Below, in pieces: positions 1-8,818 of a stretch of 14,221 bases of DNA. Origin of the DNA: JAGTVB01 sp964624765 (GTDB lineage Bacteria; Pseudomonadota; Gammaproteobacteria; HK1); the NCBI GenBank assembly GCA_964624765.1, contig CAZUZO010000092.1, forward strand, positions 1-14,221, read 5' to 3'. The position numbers and the translations under genes are program-made. Position 1 is the first letter of the stretch, and each line of letters opens with the position of its first letter. A model generated the notes under the pieces. That model did not search any database. It was not told the DNA's origin and saw only the letters and a list, made by a program, of their open reading frames with translations.

Positions 1-296
1 TATAGAATTGGCAGTCAAGATGTACGCTAAGTTTGTGGCCTACGATGTGCCTCCAACCGAAGTGTGGAGGATCCGGAGACGGCAGCCAGGTCGGGAGTCA
101 CTCCGGAAACGGTCAGGACGCTGCAGAGGAAGCTTTTCGACAAGGCCAACCGGTCTACGCAAATCGCAGTGGGTGGGCGCACGACCGGCTGAACAGAGCG
201 GGCTACTCCGCAAACCCGCAACTGCGCATCGATGGCCTGTCTTTCGCCGGTCTCCCCAAACGGCTCTTCCACCTCTGGGTGAAACTGCTGGTCCCG
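1..296. other. Window-edge stretch without a supported gene
   Basis: This stretch lies beyond the stop codon of the large minus-strand gene. Open frames exist on both strands, including an 81-codon one on the minus strand from GTG at 272, but none has a convincing ribosome binding site or a recognisable protein pattern. A short inverted repeat, cctcca/tggagg at 50-55 and 65-70, is present without a T tract. Whether a further gene continues off the left edge cannot be judged. Confidence 0.5.
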
Positions 297-3200
297 TCAC
301 GGCGAACCTATCGCGGCCACCTCGCCCTTTTGCTTGCCGCTCCGAAGCAGGTGCAGCGATCGCCAATAGCCACCGTCGGCATAGCAAGTCCAGCCCCAGC
401 GTAGCCAGCCGATGACGGCGAAGGCCAACCACAGTGCCCAGGCGAGCATCAGCAACCGGTACAGAGCGAGCGGCGCCGAGATTACCCAGGCTTGCGCCAG
501 GGCGGTGCCCCCGCGGTCCTGATACCAGCGCAGCGCCTGCGCATTGGAGCCGTTGCCGGCAATCTGCATTGCCGGTGTTCCCAATAGCCCTTGCTCCACG
601 GCGTGGAACAGCAGCCCGAGGGCGACCAGCGTTAGCACCGCGAGCCCCACCTGGATACCGTTGAACAGGCTCTTGTGGATCGCATCCGGCAGGTTGCGTC
701 GGGCGCCGAGGGCGAATAGCCAGGCCACCACCACCAGCGCGCCCCACACCGGGATCTGACTGAGGCCTAGCCCGAGCAGGATCCAGTGCCGAGTTCTCAG
801 TGGCGTCAGGTGGGTGCGACCCAGACCGAGCGCCGCCAGCACGATGATCAGGAGCACGCCCCAGATGAGCACCGCTGGCCCCATCGTCGGGCCGCCCGTC
901 AACAGCACCCAGCGTCCCTCGGGGATACTCAGTTCTAGCGCAGCGTTGACGCTCGCCGTGCCCAGGTCGACCGCCGGGGTGGTGAAGCGCGCGGCCATCC
1001 CCTCGCGCTGACGCCAGATGATTTGTACCTGCTGCCGATCCGGCGTGATCGGCAGCATCACCGTGCGGCCTTCCTGGCGGATGGGTTGCAGCGTGCCATT
1101 GATACTCGCCGATTGTAGGCTGGCCCCTTCTGGTAAGCTGAGGCGATGTTGACCGCCTTGGCTGCTGCGTAGCACCAGGCTCAGCTCGGCCTCGGTTGTG
1201 CGCCGGCCGGGCTGCACCCGCAGGCGGCTTTCGTCGATAGTGAGCGTGCGCCCCGTTACACCGTGTGGGCGGCTAGTGCGTACCCTCACCGACTCACCAG
1301 GCCACGGCCGCCACTCGGGCAGCCAACGCGGTTGCGATGGGTGGTGGACCGCCGGAATACCTTCGATCTCGACGTGCCAAATGGGGCTGACGTCCAGTCG
1401 CCAAACCTCGGTCCAGCGGGTGGTCTCGGGCGCGGTCAATAGTATATCTGGGCGCTGGTCGAGAAGGGACTGCCAGGCGAATTGCCGCTGAGCTGGCGGT
1501 AGGTTCACCTGCACCTTGCCCCGCTCCACCCGGACATCAGCGCTGGTGACGGACTCTCCTGGCAGCAGGGGTATTTCCAGAAGCACGGCAGCCTCGCTCG
1601 GTGATAGGCGGGTTACGCGGGTTTGCGCCCGCCACTCGATCCCGAGCTGCAGAGTCCGCTCGACCTGCACAAAAGGCGGCAGGACCGCAGGCTGCAAGCT
1701 CGTTCCATCGGGCGGCTCGGTCTTCTCGCGCTGACGGGAGAGCTGCAGAGGACCGTCGGCGCGGCCGTCTTCGTGCAGCCCCTCCAAGATCCATCCTTGC
1801 AGACTGGCCGTGACCTGGTGCGGGGCCAGCGGCAGTGCCAGCTGGACGGTATCGCGGCGTTGCAGTGGCCCTTCGAGCAGCAGCTGGTGATGCCCTTCGC
1901 TGAGGGGGACCCAGATGCGACCGGCATCGTCTCGGCGCAGACCCTCGGCCGGCCTGCCGTCGACTAACACGAGCTGCGGGAGCCAGTGGTCGGAGTGGCC
2001 CGGTAGCGGTACCGCGACCTGCCCCAGACTGTCCACTTGTAGGTGTGCCCGCAACGTGTCCGGCGCCACTTCCAGATGCAGGCGTGGGCTTTGGGCACAG
2101 ACCGGGATGCAGTCCGGCGGCGCCAGTAGACGTGCCTTGAGCTCGTTGAGCAGTGCGCTCGGCGGTAGGTCTGCCCGTGCCGCGCCTGTTACCCCGAGCA
2201 ACAGCGGGATCGTCAGGAGCCACGCCACCGGCGTGCCGGCACCGATCGACCAGCCCCGACCACTCCGGTAGTGCAGATCCGCCACGCGCCAGGCCAGGGC
2301 CGCCAGCAGCAGGACCGCAAACCAACGCAGCAGCGAACTGAGCTGTGGGGCGATGAGATAGAGCCGCAGCGACTGCTCGCGATCGACCGGCCCGTTCCAG
2401 AGCAGCTCCACCGTGTTCCAGGACCAGCTCGGCAGACCGGGCCCGGTCTGGACGATGGCCTTCGGGTCGAACTGCTCCACCGGCGCTGGCTCGGTGACCG
2501 CCGCCTCCTTGCTCCGATGCGAGTCAGCCTGGGTAGGAAGGTTGTCAGTCTCTTGGGCCGAGGGCGGTCGCCGCTCTTCCCTCGCCACTTGGGCTGCCGC
2601 TTGAGGGGCGGCGGTACGGGGTTGGGCCGGGTGCGCGGTGATGTCGGCAACCGCCTGTCCAGGCCGCTCCAAAGCAGGATAGAGGGCAATGCGTAACTGG
2701 TCGACGAGGAAGGGCAAAGCAATGACCGCAAGGCCTGCCAAGGCGAGCCACCGGTAGCCATTCACCAGCTGGCGTAAACGACCGCGCGGCAGAACCCGTA
2801 ACAAGGCGACGGCGGCCAAGATGTGCAGCCAGATCTGACGGGGCGCTGCCGGCTCATGATAGATGAGCGCCAGGGTGGCAAGGGCGAGCACGCCCCAAGA
2901 TCCGCCCCAAAGCTTGGCGACGGCGGCGGCGATGATGAGGACCAGGAACAGGTCCAACAGCGACCAACGGGACAACCCGCTTGCGTGCACGCGGTCAGCG
3001 CCGCTCGCCGCGAGCAGCCGCCAGCCCGGCGGCAAGTGCAGCACGGCGGAGAGCGCATGCAAGTCCTGATCCCACCCTACGGCGGGCAGCTCGCCGAGAC
3101 TTTCGTCAAGACGACTATCCGCCACCAGGGTGACACTGCCGTGTCGCACTTCGACGCCCTCCCGAGGCGAGTCCAGCAGCCGCGTGATGAATTGGGGCTC

Positions 3201-4391
3201 ACCATTGACCACCACACGTCCCAGCTGCAAAGGTGGGTTGGCTTCCAGCCGCCACCCCTTGGTGAGAGTGCCCGACAAGTTGTCCTTGACCGTATAGCCT
3301 GCGCCGTCGAAATCGAGCCAGATCTCGCGCCGCAAGCCCAGCCGATTGGGCTCGGGCTGTGGATCCCCGCGGAGCTGTTCCGCCAGATGCATCGTTTGCC
3401 CCGTTTTCACCCGGTAGGCGGGCAGCCGACGCCAGCTTTCGGGTAGCGTGGTCTGCCGTGGATCGAGTGGCTCCACACCCTCGACGGAGACGAGTCGCAG
3501 CGCTGGGCGGCGATCAAACACCCAGACTTCCTCGGCAGGCCAAGGCTCGCCGCTCTCGGTAGCGGTAATGTCCGCAACCGGTCCCGGGTGCCGAGCGGTC
3601 AGGGTGACGGTCCATAGGCCTGAGCGGACCTGCAGGCGCAGGCGGCCATCCGGTTCTAGACGGGCTGGCAGCAGACTGCTGAGCGCTACCGGTATAGAGC
3701 CCGGCAACAACACCGGCCCGATGAGCTGCTCACGCGGCTCGCCTGCGACCCCGAGCTCGAGGTGGGTGAGCACTTGCAGAGGGATGTCATCGACGATACG
3801 CCGGTAGACTCGCAGATCGAAGGTATTGGTGATGCCTTCGCGGGTTTCACGCACCGTGTCTTGCTCGGCCAGCCACAGGCGTCCCGCCCGGTCGAGCGCT
3901 GGAAACGGCACAACCGTGCCGTTTCGGCTCAGCGTTAGGAGAGCGGTCTGTTTTGGCAGTTGCAGTGATTCCGGTAGCCGCTCCCATTGCAGGCGACCCT
4001 CGACTTGATGTTGACCAGCTCCCAACCGTAGGCTCGGGGCGCCCTCGCGCAGCGTCACCAGTCCGGGTTTTCCGTCAACGGTGACCGCTTGTGGCCAGTG
4101 TCGGGCGTTTCCGGGCAAGGGCACCCAGCTCTCGGCAGCGACCCACCAGCTCTGAGCGAAGTCTCCACCATCGGCGGTCAGGTTGAGATAAAGCATACCC
4201 GGCCAATCACACGCCCGCTCATCGGCGCTGTGATACAGGAACGGGCAGTGCCTTTGCTCCTCGCCGTGCAGTACCCAGCTCACCCACGGCTTCAATGGCT
4301 CCGGCACCTCATCCACTGCCAGGGGCCTGGCGGCGACTGCCAGGCAAAGAAGCAGACCCAACGCCAGCAAACCAACACGCCAACCGATCAT
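297..4391 (-). CDS. Very large uncharacterised membrane protein with two related halves (1364 aa)
   Basis: I do not recognise a named family or function. The frame opens at GTG 4430, but ATG 4391 is preferred: it follows AAGGG in the upstream sequence and gives a clean signal peptide (MIGWRVGLLALGLLLCLAVA). Residues about 25-475 are mostly beta-type extracytoplasmic sequence. Four hydrophobic segments lie at about 477-563, then an Ala/Pro/Glu-rich linker at about 575-645, a conserved-looking QTGPGLPSWSW at about 648, and membrane segments near 685-704 and 719-738. A second beta-rich part runs to about 1165, followed by about four more membrane segments and a basic tail. The start of the second half repeats the start of the first: a hydrophobic stretch ending AAR, a cysteine pair, then a VPLPG..HW...V.VDG.P block (about 90-133 and 792-843). 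It is probably an envelope protein with large periplasmic domains. It is divergent from the DsrC-like gene. Coding is very likely; function is unknown. Confidence 0.9.
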   Translation of the reverse strand: MIGWRVGLLALGLLLCLAVAARPLAVDEVPEPLKPWVSWVLHGEEQRHCPFLYHSADERACDWPGMLYLNLTADGGDFAQSWWVAAESWVPLPGNARHWPQAVTVDGKPGLVTLREGAPSLRLGAGQHQVEGRLQWERLPESLQLPKQTALLTLSRNGTVVPFPALDRAGRLWLAEQDTVRETREGITNTFDLRVYRRIVDDIPLQVLTHLELGVAGEPREQLIGPVLLPGSIPVALSSLLPARLEPDGRLRLQVRSGLWTVTLTARHPGPVADITATESGEPWPAEEVWVFDRRPALRLVSVEGVEPLDPRQTTLPESWRRLPAYRVKTGQTMHLAEQLRGDPQPEPNRLGLRREIWLDFDGAGYTVKDNLSGTLTKGWRLEANPPLQLGRVVVNGEPQFITRLLDSPREGVEVRHGSVTLVADSRLDESLGELPAVGWDQDLHALSAVLHLPPGWRLLAASGADRVHASGLSRWSLLDLFLVLIIAAAVAKLWGGSWGVLALATLALIYHEPAAPRQIWLHILAAVALLRVLPRGRLRQLVNGYRWLALAGLAVIALPFLVDQLRIALYPALERPGQAVADITAHPAQPRTAAPQAAAQVAREERRPPSAQETDNLPTQADSHRSKEAAVTEPAPVEQFDPKAIVQTGPGLPSWSWNTVELLWNGPVDREQSLRLYLIAPQLSSLLRWFAVLLLAALAWRVADLHYRSGRGWSIGAGTPVAWLLTIPLLLGVTGAARADLPPSALLNELKARLLAPPDCIPVCAQSPRLHLEVAPDTLRAHLQVDSLGQVAVPLPGHSDHWLPQLVLVDGRPAEGLRRDDAGRIWVPLSEGHHQLLLEGPLQRRDTVQLALPLAPHQVTASLQGWILEGLHEDGRADGPLQLSRQREKTEPPDGTSLQPAVLPPFVQVERTLQLGIEWRAQTRVTRLSPSEAAVLLEIPLLPGESVTSADVRVERGKVQVNLPPAQRQFAWQSLLDQRPDILLTAPETTRWTEVWRLDVSPIWHVEIEGIPAVHHPSQPRWLPEWRPWPGESVRVRTSRPHGVTGRTLTIDESRLRVQPGRRTTEAELSLVLRSSQGGQHRLSLPEGASLQSASINGTLQPIRQEGRTVMLPITPDRQQVQIIWRQREGMAARFTTPAVDLGTASVNAALELSIPEGRWVLLTGGPTMGPAVLIWGVLLIIVLAALGLGRTHLTPLRTRHWILLGLGLSQIPVWGALVVVAWLFALGARRNLPDAIHKSLFNGIQVGLAVLTLVALGLLFHAVEQGLLGTPAMQIAGNGSNAQALRWYQDRGGTALAQAWVISAPLALYRLLMLAWALWLAFAVIGWLRWGWTCYADGGYWRSLHLLRSGKQKGEVAAIGSP

Positions 4392-4919
4392 CTTCTGTAT
4401 CCCTTTGGTGTAGTAAGGATAGCCGCGCACTGGGCATCCCGCGGCGCCAGCGGGCGCCGAGCAACGCCCTGGAGCGGTTCTCTACGGCTGCTTTGTCGGC
4501 AGTCTTGGTAGGGTGACTTAGGCCATCGGCCATAGCCCGCCGGCAGCGGGGGAGTGCGATATAGGGCTCCAGCCCCTAAACCGGGTTAACCCGCGCTGCT
4601 AACCATCAAAACCCTTACCCGGAACTGAACCGAGCGGAAAATACCATTGTTCCGAGGCACTCACCGTCCGCGCGCTTGCCAGGGAAAAGCAGGGATGAGG
4701 GGCGATACCTTATACTCACGATACTCACGCAAGCCTTAATGACTTGCCCTTTTGACCTGGGTGGAGCGGGATGAGCGCGGCAGGTTTGTCAAAAACTGAG
4801 CCCGGTTGAGTACAGGCAAGCAAACTGTCGGTAAAATGGAGTCTTCTCGGCGCGGTAATCGAGGAGGTTAGCGCTGCCACCGGGGAATAGGTTATGGACT
4901 GGAAGGTAAGGAGAGAGCA
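4392..4919. other. Divergent intergenic region with short repeats
   Basis: This 528 bp gap separates two divergent genes and must hold promoters for both, but no convincing -35/-10 pair was found. Visible structure is a 12-bp perfect palindrome CGGGTTAACCCG at 4582-4593 and a tandem duplication of ATACTCACG at 4712-4720 and 4721-4729. A TTGAGT (about 4806) and TAAAAT (about 4832) lie upstream of the plus-strand gene, but about 20 bp apart, which is too wide for a standard sigma-70 promoter. Confidence 0.5.
4582..4593. promoter_or_regulatory. 12-bp perfect palindrome, possible operator
   Basis: CGGGTTAACCCG reads the same on both strands and lies between two divergent genes, where a shared repressor or activator site would be expected. 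No matching factor is recognised, and a palindrome of this size can occur by chance. Confidence 0.25.
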
Positions 4920-5273
4920 ATGGCCATTCAGGCACGGGGAAGAACGATAGAAACGGATGAGGAGGGATTTCTGGTCGATCGTACGCAATGGAACAAAGAT
5001 GTCGCTGTGGGGCTTGCTCACGATGAGCAACTCGATATGTCTGAGACTCATTGGGGGCTCGTGGATTACGTTCGGCAGTACTATGCTGAGCATCAAGTGC
5101 ATCCAACCATGCACATGCTCGTAAAAAGCCTAGGCAAAGTCAGTGGCACGGCCGTGGAGGGCGAAAGAGCATATGTGAACTTCTTGTACCAGTTATTTCC
5201 TAACGATCCTATCCGTCAGCTGTGCAAGATCTCGGGGTTACCCAAGCCTCTGCCGACAGAACATGACGGATAG
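4920..5273 (+). CDS. DsrC/TusE-family protein lacking the penultimate cysteine
   Basis: This 117-aa protein belongs to the DsrC/TusE/DsvC family. Seen: MAI...GR.IETDEEGFLVD near the N terminus, ETHWGLVDYVRQYY at mid-protein, and LFPNDPIRQLCKISGLPKP at the C-terminal arm. Known: true DsrC has two arm cysteines (CysB and the penultimate CysA) that form the trisulfide used with DsrAB, and TusE keeps only CysA for sulfur relay to tRNA thiouridine. Here Cys102 matches CysB, the CysA position 11 residues later is Thr113, and the protein ends in PTEHDG. It therefore cannot be a normal TusE or a redox-cycling DsrC. DsrC-like proteins missing arm cysteines have been proposed to act in regulation. The start is well supported by AAGGAG at 4908-4913, six bases before ATG. 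No sulfur-oxidation genes are adjacent. Confidence 0.93.
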   Translation: MAIQARGRTIETDEEGFLVDRTQWNKDVAVGLAHDEQLDMSETHWGLVDYVRQYYAEHQVHPTMHMLVKSLGKVSGTAVEGERAYVNFLYQLFPNDPIRQLCKISGLPKPLPTEHDG

Positions 5274-5749
5274 CGAGCTTCCGGCATGCCCGGGGGAGCG
5301 CCCGTGTGGCAGGGCTATGGGTCGACTCTAGATCCTGTTATGTTGCAGACGGCGGGCCCTTGCGTCTGAGGGGCTGGCTGTTTTGGGCATGTTTCTGGCG
5401 AGGTCGCTCGGCGAGCGGCCCCGCCTCGGCGTGGTGGACGGAGCGGTGTTTCCAATGTCCCTAGGTGGCTTGTTTAGCGTGCCGGGCGAGCTTTGGGACA
5501 CGGTAAGTTTGTTCTCACCGTCATGTCGGTCGTCATGCCCGCTATAGAGAGAAATCGAGATCTGTCAACGTGTGGATTGCTCGACGATAGCCATCCCTGG
5601 CGACTGGATTCCGGCTTCCGAGCCGGGATGACTGGCGGGTGTATTCATCGGGGCTCGACGGGTTAGCCGGTAGAACGCATTGGCGCTGAGTTTTGCGGAG
5701 TCACCTGTTGCAAGTCATCCGATGACTGCCTTGTGGAACCCTATCTATC
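5274..5749. other. Non-coding spacer with a REP-like hairpin
   Basis: No open frame here resembles a protein. No clear intrinsic terminator follows the DsrC-like gene; a GC-rich partial inverted repeat near 5287-5303 has no T tract. The only distinct structure is the hairpin at 5608-5629, listed separately. The rest is unassigned. Confidence 0.5.
5608..5629. repeat. Single REP-like hairpin
   Basis: ATTCCGGCT and AGCCGGGAT form a 9-bp stem (one G-T pair) around the loop tccg. The flanking context CTGG-ATTCCGG...CCGGGATGAC resembles the arms of the REP doublet at 12444-12534, which also carry a CCGG stem beside ATCCAG or CTGGAT. It is probably a solitary member of the same extragenic palindrome type. 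Confidence 0.55.
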
Positions 5750-5968
5750 AGAAGCTGTTTAAAAAATATCGCGAGCACCGGAGTCGCAAGGCGCACAGCG
5801 GCGACAAAATCGTCCGGAATGATTTTGAGCAGCTGGAAGTTGGCCCCGAAGGGGCGAGTCCCAGGGATGGGGCGAGTCACCGATGGAGTGTATAAGCGAG
5901 TACATGAGGATGGCGAACCGCCGCGCAACGCAGCTGTGGCAAGCGTAGTCGTTTTTAAAACAGCTTCT
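5750..5968 (+). mobile_element. MITE-like element, family 1, copy 1 (219 bp)
   Basis: The ends are near-perfect terminal inverted repeats: AGAAGCTGTTTAAAAA on the left and, read on the minus strand, AGAAGCTGTTTTAAAAA on the right. The whole element matches the copy at 9526-9757 end to end, in the opposite orientation. Inside are an AAAATCGT/ATGATTTT hairpin (5806-5813 and 5819-5826) and a GGCCCC-gaa-GGGGC hairpin near 5842-5855. There is no transposase, so it would be non-autonomous. No clear target-site duplication is visible. Open frames crossing it look like repeat-derived sequence, not genes. Confidence 0.8.
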
Positions 5969-6074
5969 AAGGCAGGATTTGGGCGTCAGCCGCCGTGCGT
6001 TCAGGCCAGGCCGAATCACCACGGATTGACAACGGTCAAGGTAAGCCGGGTCGTTAGTCGATAGCCTACTGTCT

Positions 6075-6097
6075 AGCAAGCGCGAAGGGGGCTTGCT
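6075..6097. repeat. 7-bp perfect hairpin
   Basis: AGCAAGC (6075-6081) and GCTTGCT (6091-6097) flank a 9-base loop. It lies between two MITE-like elements. No T tract follows on either strand, so a terminator role is not supported. Confidence 0.35.
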
Positions 6098-6115
6098 CAA
6101 GTTTGCCACCGGCTC

Positions 6116-6258
6116 AGAGGTTGTGAAAAAACCTGCTACGCAATCCGACAGCGGCGTTGGGCGGTGCTCGCTCCTCGCCTATCTATCTGATATGTCTCGT
6201 CGCTGCGCGCCGTCCGCCTGGCTCTCGGCCCGCTCGCGACGGTTTTTTCACAACCTCT
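6116..6258 (-). mobile_element. MITE-like element, family 2, complete copy A (143 bp)
   Basis: An 18-bp perfect terminal inverted repeat, AGAGGTTGTGAAAAAACC at 6116-6133 and its complement at 6241-6258, encloses 107 bp without coding capacity. The right half, read on the minus strand, matches the partial copies at 8808 and 14169 almost base for base, including the CGAGAGC..GGCGGACGG segment. It appears to be a complete non-autonomous element. Its transposase source is not in the window, and no obvious target duplication is seen. Confidence 0.8.
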
Positions 6259-6814
6259 TAGTGCCCTAAAGGGCAGAAGACTGCTAAGCCCACTTCAGAT
6301 ACCCTTGGGAAGACGAGCCGCGCGTGTCTCGTCGAGCCATCGCCCCTTTTTTGGGCTGAACAGCCCGGCCGCGAGGCCTTTCGCCTGGGCCTCTGGGTCA
6401 TCCCAGTGAGCTCCGGGCGGGACCCTCTGCCGGCTCCGATGACCAGGAAAGCCGCTCGCGACAACAGGTTGCGAGCTTCGTAGCAGGGAGGTACACGGCG
6501 GTAAGACAATGCGGCAGGAATCCTCATGAGGGACTGTAAGGTGGTGTCTGGCGAGGGTGAGTACTGAAGCTTGGACGAATGGATCGGCGTGTAAAGCGGT
6601 TGAAAGGGGGGATTTCGATGCGTCGCCTAGCGCCCCTGGGGGAAGCGCAGTGGGTTTCTGCACAGCTTCTCAGGCAGTGGGGGCGCCACAGCGCCAAGAG
6701 CGGCCCACCCCAGCGCTATCCAGGGGTACCTGCTCGACTGATGATGCCCTTTGGCAGCATGATAGCATCGGCTCGATGCAAAAGGCCTTAGACGTAAATA
6801 ACTCGGTGACGGCG
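6259..6814 (+). other. Non-coding, possibly structured-RNA stretch upstream of transketolase
   Basis: This 556-bp stretch between the MITE-like element and the transketolase start shows no convincing gene. The reading frame of the transketolase is open back to GTG 6557, but the 86 extra residues are of a composition unlike the enzyme. The DNA is rich in short hairpins (CCCTAAAGGG at 6263-6272, CCTCATGAGG near 6522-6531) and purine-rich, intron-like wording such as GGTGTCTGGCGAGGGTGAG. It starts with GTGCC directly after the element, loosely resembling the 5' end of a bacterial group II intron (GTGYG). No domain V-like hairpin or reverse transcriptase was found, so at most it is a 5' remnant. 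This reading is weak. Confidence 0.3.
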
Positions 6815-8818
6815 ATGTTCACGAAGGAAAACAGCTACAACCACGCCCATGTTCTCGATCTTCGAATCATGAGCGCACGAATCAGAAAGCTCACGTTAGA
6901 GAGCATTACCAACGCAGGCTCCGGCCATCCTGGGGGTTCGCTTTCTGTCATCGATATTCTGACCGCCTTGTACTTCGGCAAGGTCAATGGGAAACGGATC
7001 CTGAACTATGATGCAGGGAATCCCCACCACCCGTATCGAGATCGCGTCGTGCTATCGAAAGGCCATGCGGCACCCGCGCTGTACTCGACCCTCGCCTATG
7101 CCGGTTTCATCGAAAAGGATGAGGTACGGCACCAACTAAGGCAGCTGGATTCGAAGCTTCAAGGACACCCGAGCATGAAGCATACTCCTGGTGTGGATTT
7201 CTCGACCGGATCACTAGGACAAGGTCTTTCGGCGGCTGTTGGCATGGCACTGGCTGGCAAGGAACGCCACATGGATTACAAGGTCTTTGCCATTCTAGGC
7301 GATGGCGAGATGCAAGAAGGTCAGGTGTGGGAGGCCCTGCTCAGTATTCCCAATAAGCGTCTCAATAACCTATGGGTGATTATCGATGCCAACGGTATTC
7401 AGATCGACGGCACGACCAAAGAGATCAACGATCTCGCGGTGCTCGAGGATAAGCTGAAGGCATTCAACTTCGATGTGAAGCGCATCGATGGGCACATGTA
7501 CGAGAGAATTCTCGATGCCTTGAATGACCTGCCTGAGGAGAGGTTGCCCGCCAGACCGAGAGCAATCATCGCTTACACCATTAAGGGAAAGGGTGTCACC
7601 TTTATCGAAGACAACGAGGATTATCACGGTACCGCCTTGAGCCGAGAGGAACTCACCAGTGCTTTGGACGGCTTTGAGACAACCATTAGGACGCTGAAAA
7701 AGAAGCGCCAGAATATGCGCTTCAACGAAATTGCGGATACCCTCGGTGGCACACCGATGCGGGAAGGACTGATTGCATCGGATCCCTCTTACACGGCTCG
7801 TGCGCCGGAGAACGTTGCCTTCCTAAAACCGAAGGCAACCCGAGAGGCGTACGCGGATGCACTCCTTTATTACAAGGATGATCCGACCCTTTATACTTTG
7901 AACGCCGATCTCGCTAAATCCCTCAAAACCGATAAGGTTGCCATCAAGACCGACGGTAAGCGTACGGTGAATTTGGGCATCCAAGAACAAAACATGGTCG
8001 GCGCGGCGGCCGGGTTGGCGGCAGAGGGCTTTAAGGCATTCGCCAACAGCTTTGCCATTTTCCACATGCGGGCCACCGAGCAGATCATCAATAGCGTGGC
8101 CTATCCGAACAGAAACGTGAAGCTTGCGGCTTCCCATGCAGGCCTTGCGACCGGGCCCGATGGGGCCTCCCATCAATGCATCTCGGATATAGGGATCATA
8201 ACTTCCATACCTAATATGGTCGTGGTGGAGCCGGCCGACGCCTATCAAACGCGTAGCTTGATGGAGAAGCTACTACGGGATGACCAACCCACCTACATAC
8301 GTCTCGGCCGAAACGCTGTGCCGCTGATATTCAATGCGGACGATGACTTTGAGCTAGGGAGGGGATATCAACTCTCCGACGGGGAGGATATCACCTTGGT
8401 CGCCGCTGGCTTGACCTATCTGGCTCTGGAAGCAGAGCAAGCCCTGCGAAAACTAGGCATCGGAGCGCGAGTCATCAATATGCCCACTATCAAGCCGCTG
8501 GACCGCGAGATCATCCTTAAGGCGTCGCGTGAGACGATGGGGTTTGTGACTCTCGAAGATCACAATGTGAAAAATGGGCTGGGGGCTCAGGTCAGTGAGG
8601 TGCTTGATATGGCGCCCGCTTATCTCGCAAGAATTGGCGCTGAGGATGAGTTTGGAACCTCGGCTCGGGATTGGCGGCAGATCTACGCTCGCTATGGCAT
8701 CACCGTCGAGAACGTGGTGCGCAAGGCGTTGCAAGTCATGGAGGCTTATAACAAGACGCACGCGCTCGCTGGACAGCGGGCCGAACGATTCGATACCGTG
8801 GCTACAGAGAGGTTGTGA
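6815..8818 (+). CDS. tkt: Transketolase, fused form of the two-subunit type (667 aa)
   Basis: Transketolase moves two-carbon units between sugar phosphates using thiamine diphosphate, in the pentose phosphate and Calvin cycles. Seen: SGHPGGSLS near residue 38, the thiamine-binding GDGEMQEG from Gly162 with downstream asparagines, HGTALS, then a Lys-rich linker at about 285-315, and a second half with NLGIQEQN (Glu391, matching the cofactor-activating Glu) and AFANSFAIFHMRA. The two parts match the separate N- and C-terminal subunits of split transketolases better than the E. coli TktA pattern, so this looks like a fusion of the split type. The start at ATG 6815 is chosen from where homology begins, with GGTGA five bases upstream. 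ATG 6776 or GTG 6557 would add unrelated residues. The stop codon falls inside a MITE-like copy, which may have replaced the original C terminus. The sugar substrate is not certain. Confidence 0.92.
   Translation: MFTKENSYNHAHVLDLRIMSARIRKLTLESITNAGSGHPGGSLSVIDILTALYFGKVNGKRILNYDAGNPHHPYRDRVVLSKGHAAPALYSTLAYAGFIEKDEVRHQLRQLDSKLQGHPSMKHTPGVDFSTGSLGQGLSAAVGMALAGKERHMDYKVFAILGDGEMQEGQVWEALLSIPNKRLNNLWVIIDANGIQIDGTTKEINDLAVLEDKLKAFNFDVKRIDGHMYERILDALNDLPEERLPARPRAIIAYTIKGKGVTFIEDNEDYHGTALSREELTSALDGFETTIRTLKKKRQNMRFNEIADTLGGTPMREGLIASDPSYTARAPENVAFLKPKATREAYADALLYYKDDPTLYTLNADLAKSLKTDKVAIKTDGKRTVNLGIQEQNMVGAAAGLAAEGFKAFANSFAIFHMRATEQIINSVAYPNRNVKLAASHAGLATGPDGASHQCISDIGIITSIPNMVVVEPADAYQTRSLMEKLLRDDQPTYIRLGRNAVPLIFNADDDFELGRGYQLSDGEDITLVAAGLTYLALEAEQALRKLGIGARVINMPTIKPLDREIILKASRETMGFVTLEDHNVKNGLGAQVSEVLDMAPAYLARIGAEDEFGTSARDWRQIYARYGITVENVVRKALQVMEAYNKTHALAGQRAERFDTVATERL

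Noticed and set aside
27..272. 81-codon minus-strand frame after the large gene
   Set aside because: GTG start without an SD and a protein with no recognisable pattern; it looks like chance coding in GC-rich DNA.
4392..4430. GTG 4430 as start of the giant membrane protein
   Set aside because: It adds 13 polar residues before the signal peptide and covers the likely SD of ATG 4391.
4806..4837. Sigma-70 promoter for the DsrC-like gene (TTGAGT/TAAAAT)
   Set aside because: The spacer is about 20 bp, too long for a confident call.
5701..6109. Open frames on both strands across 5701-6109
   Set aside because: They run through the MITE-like element and its hairpins; the reading frames are repeat-derived.
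6557..6814. N-terminal extension of transketolase from GTG 6557
   Set aside because: The 86 residues show no transketolase similarity and the first usable homology starts just after ATG 6815.
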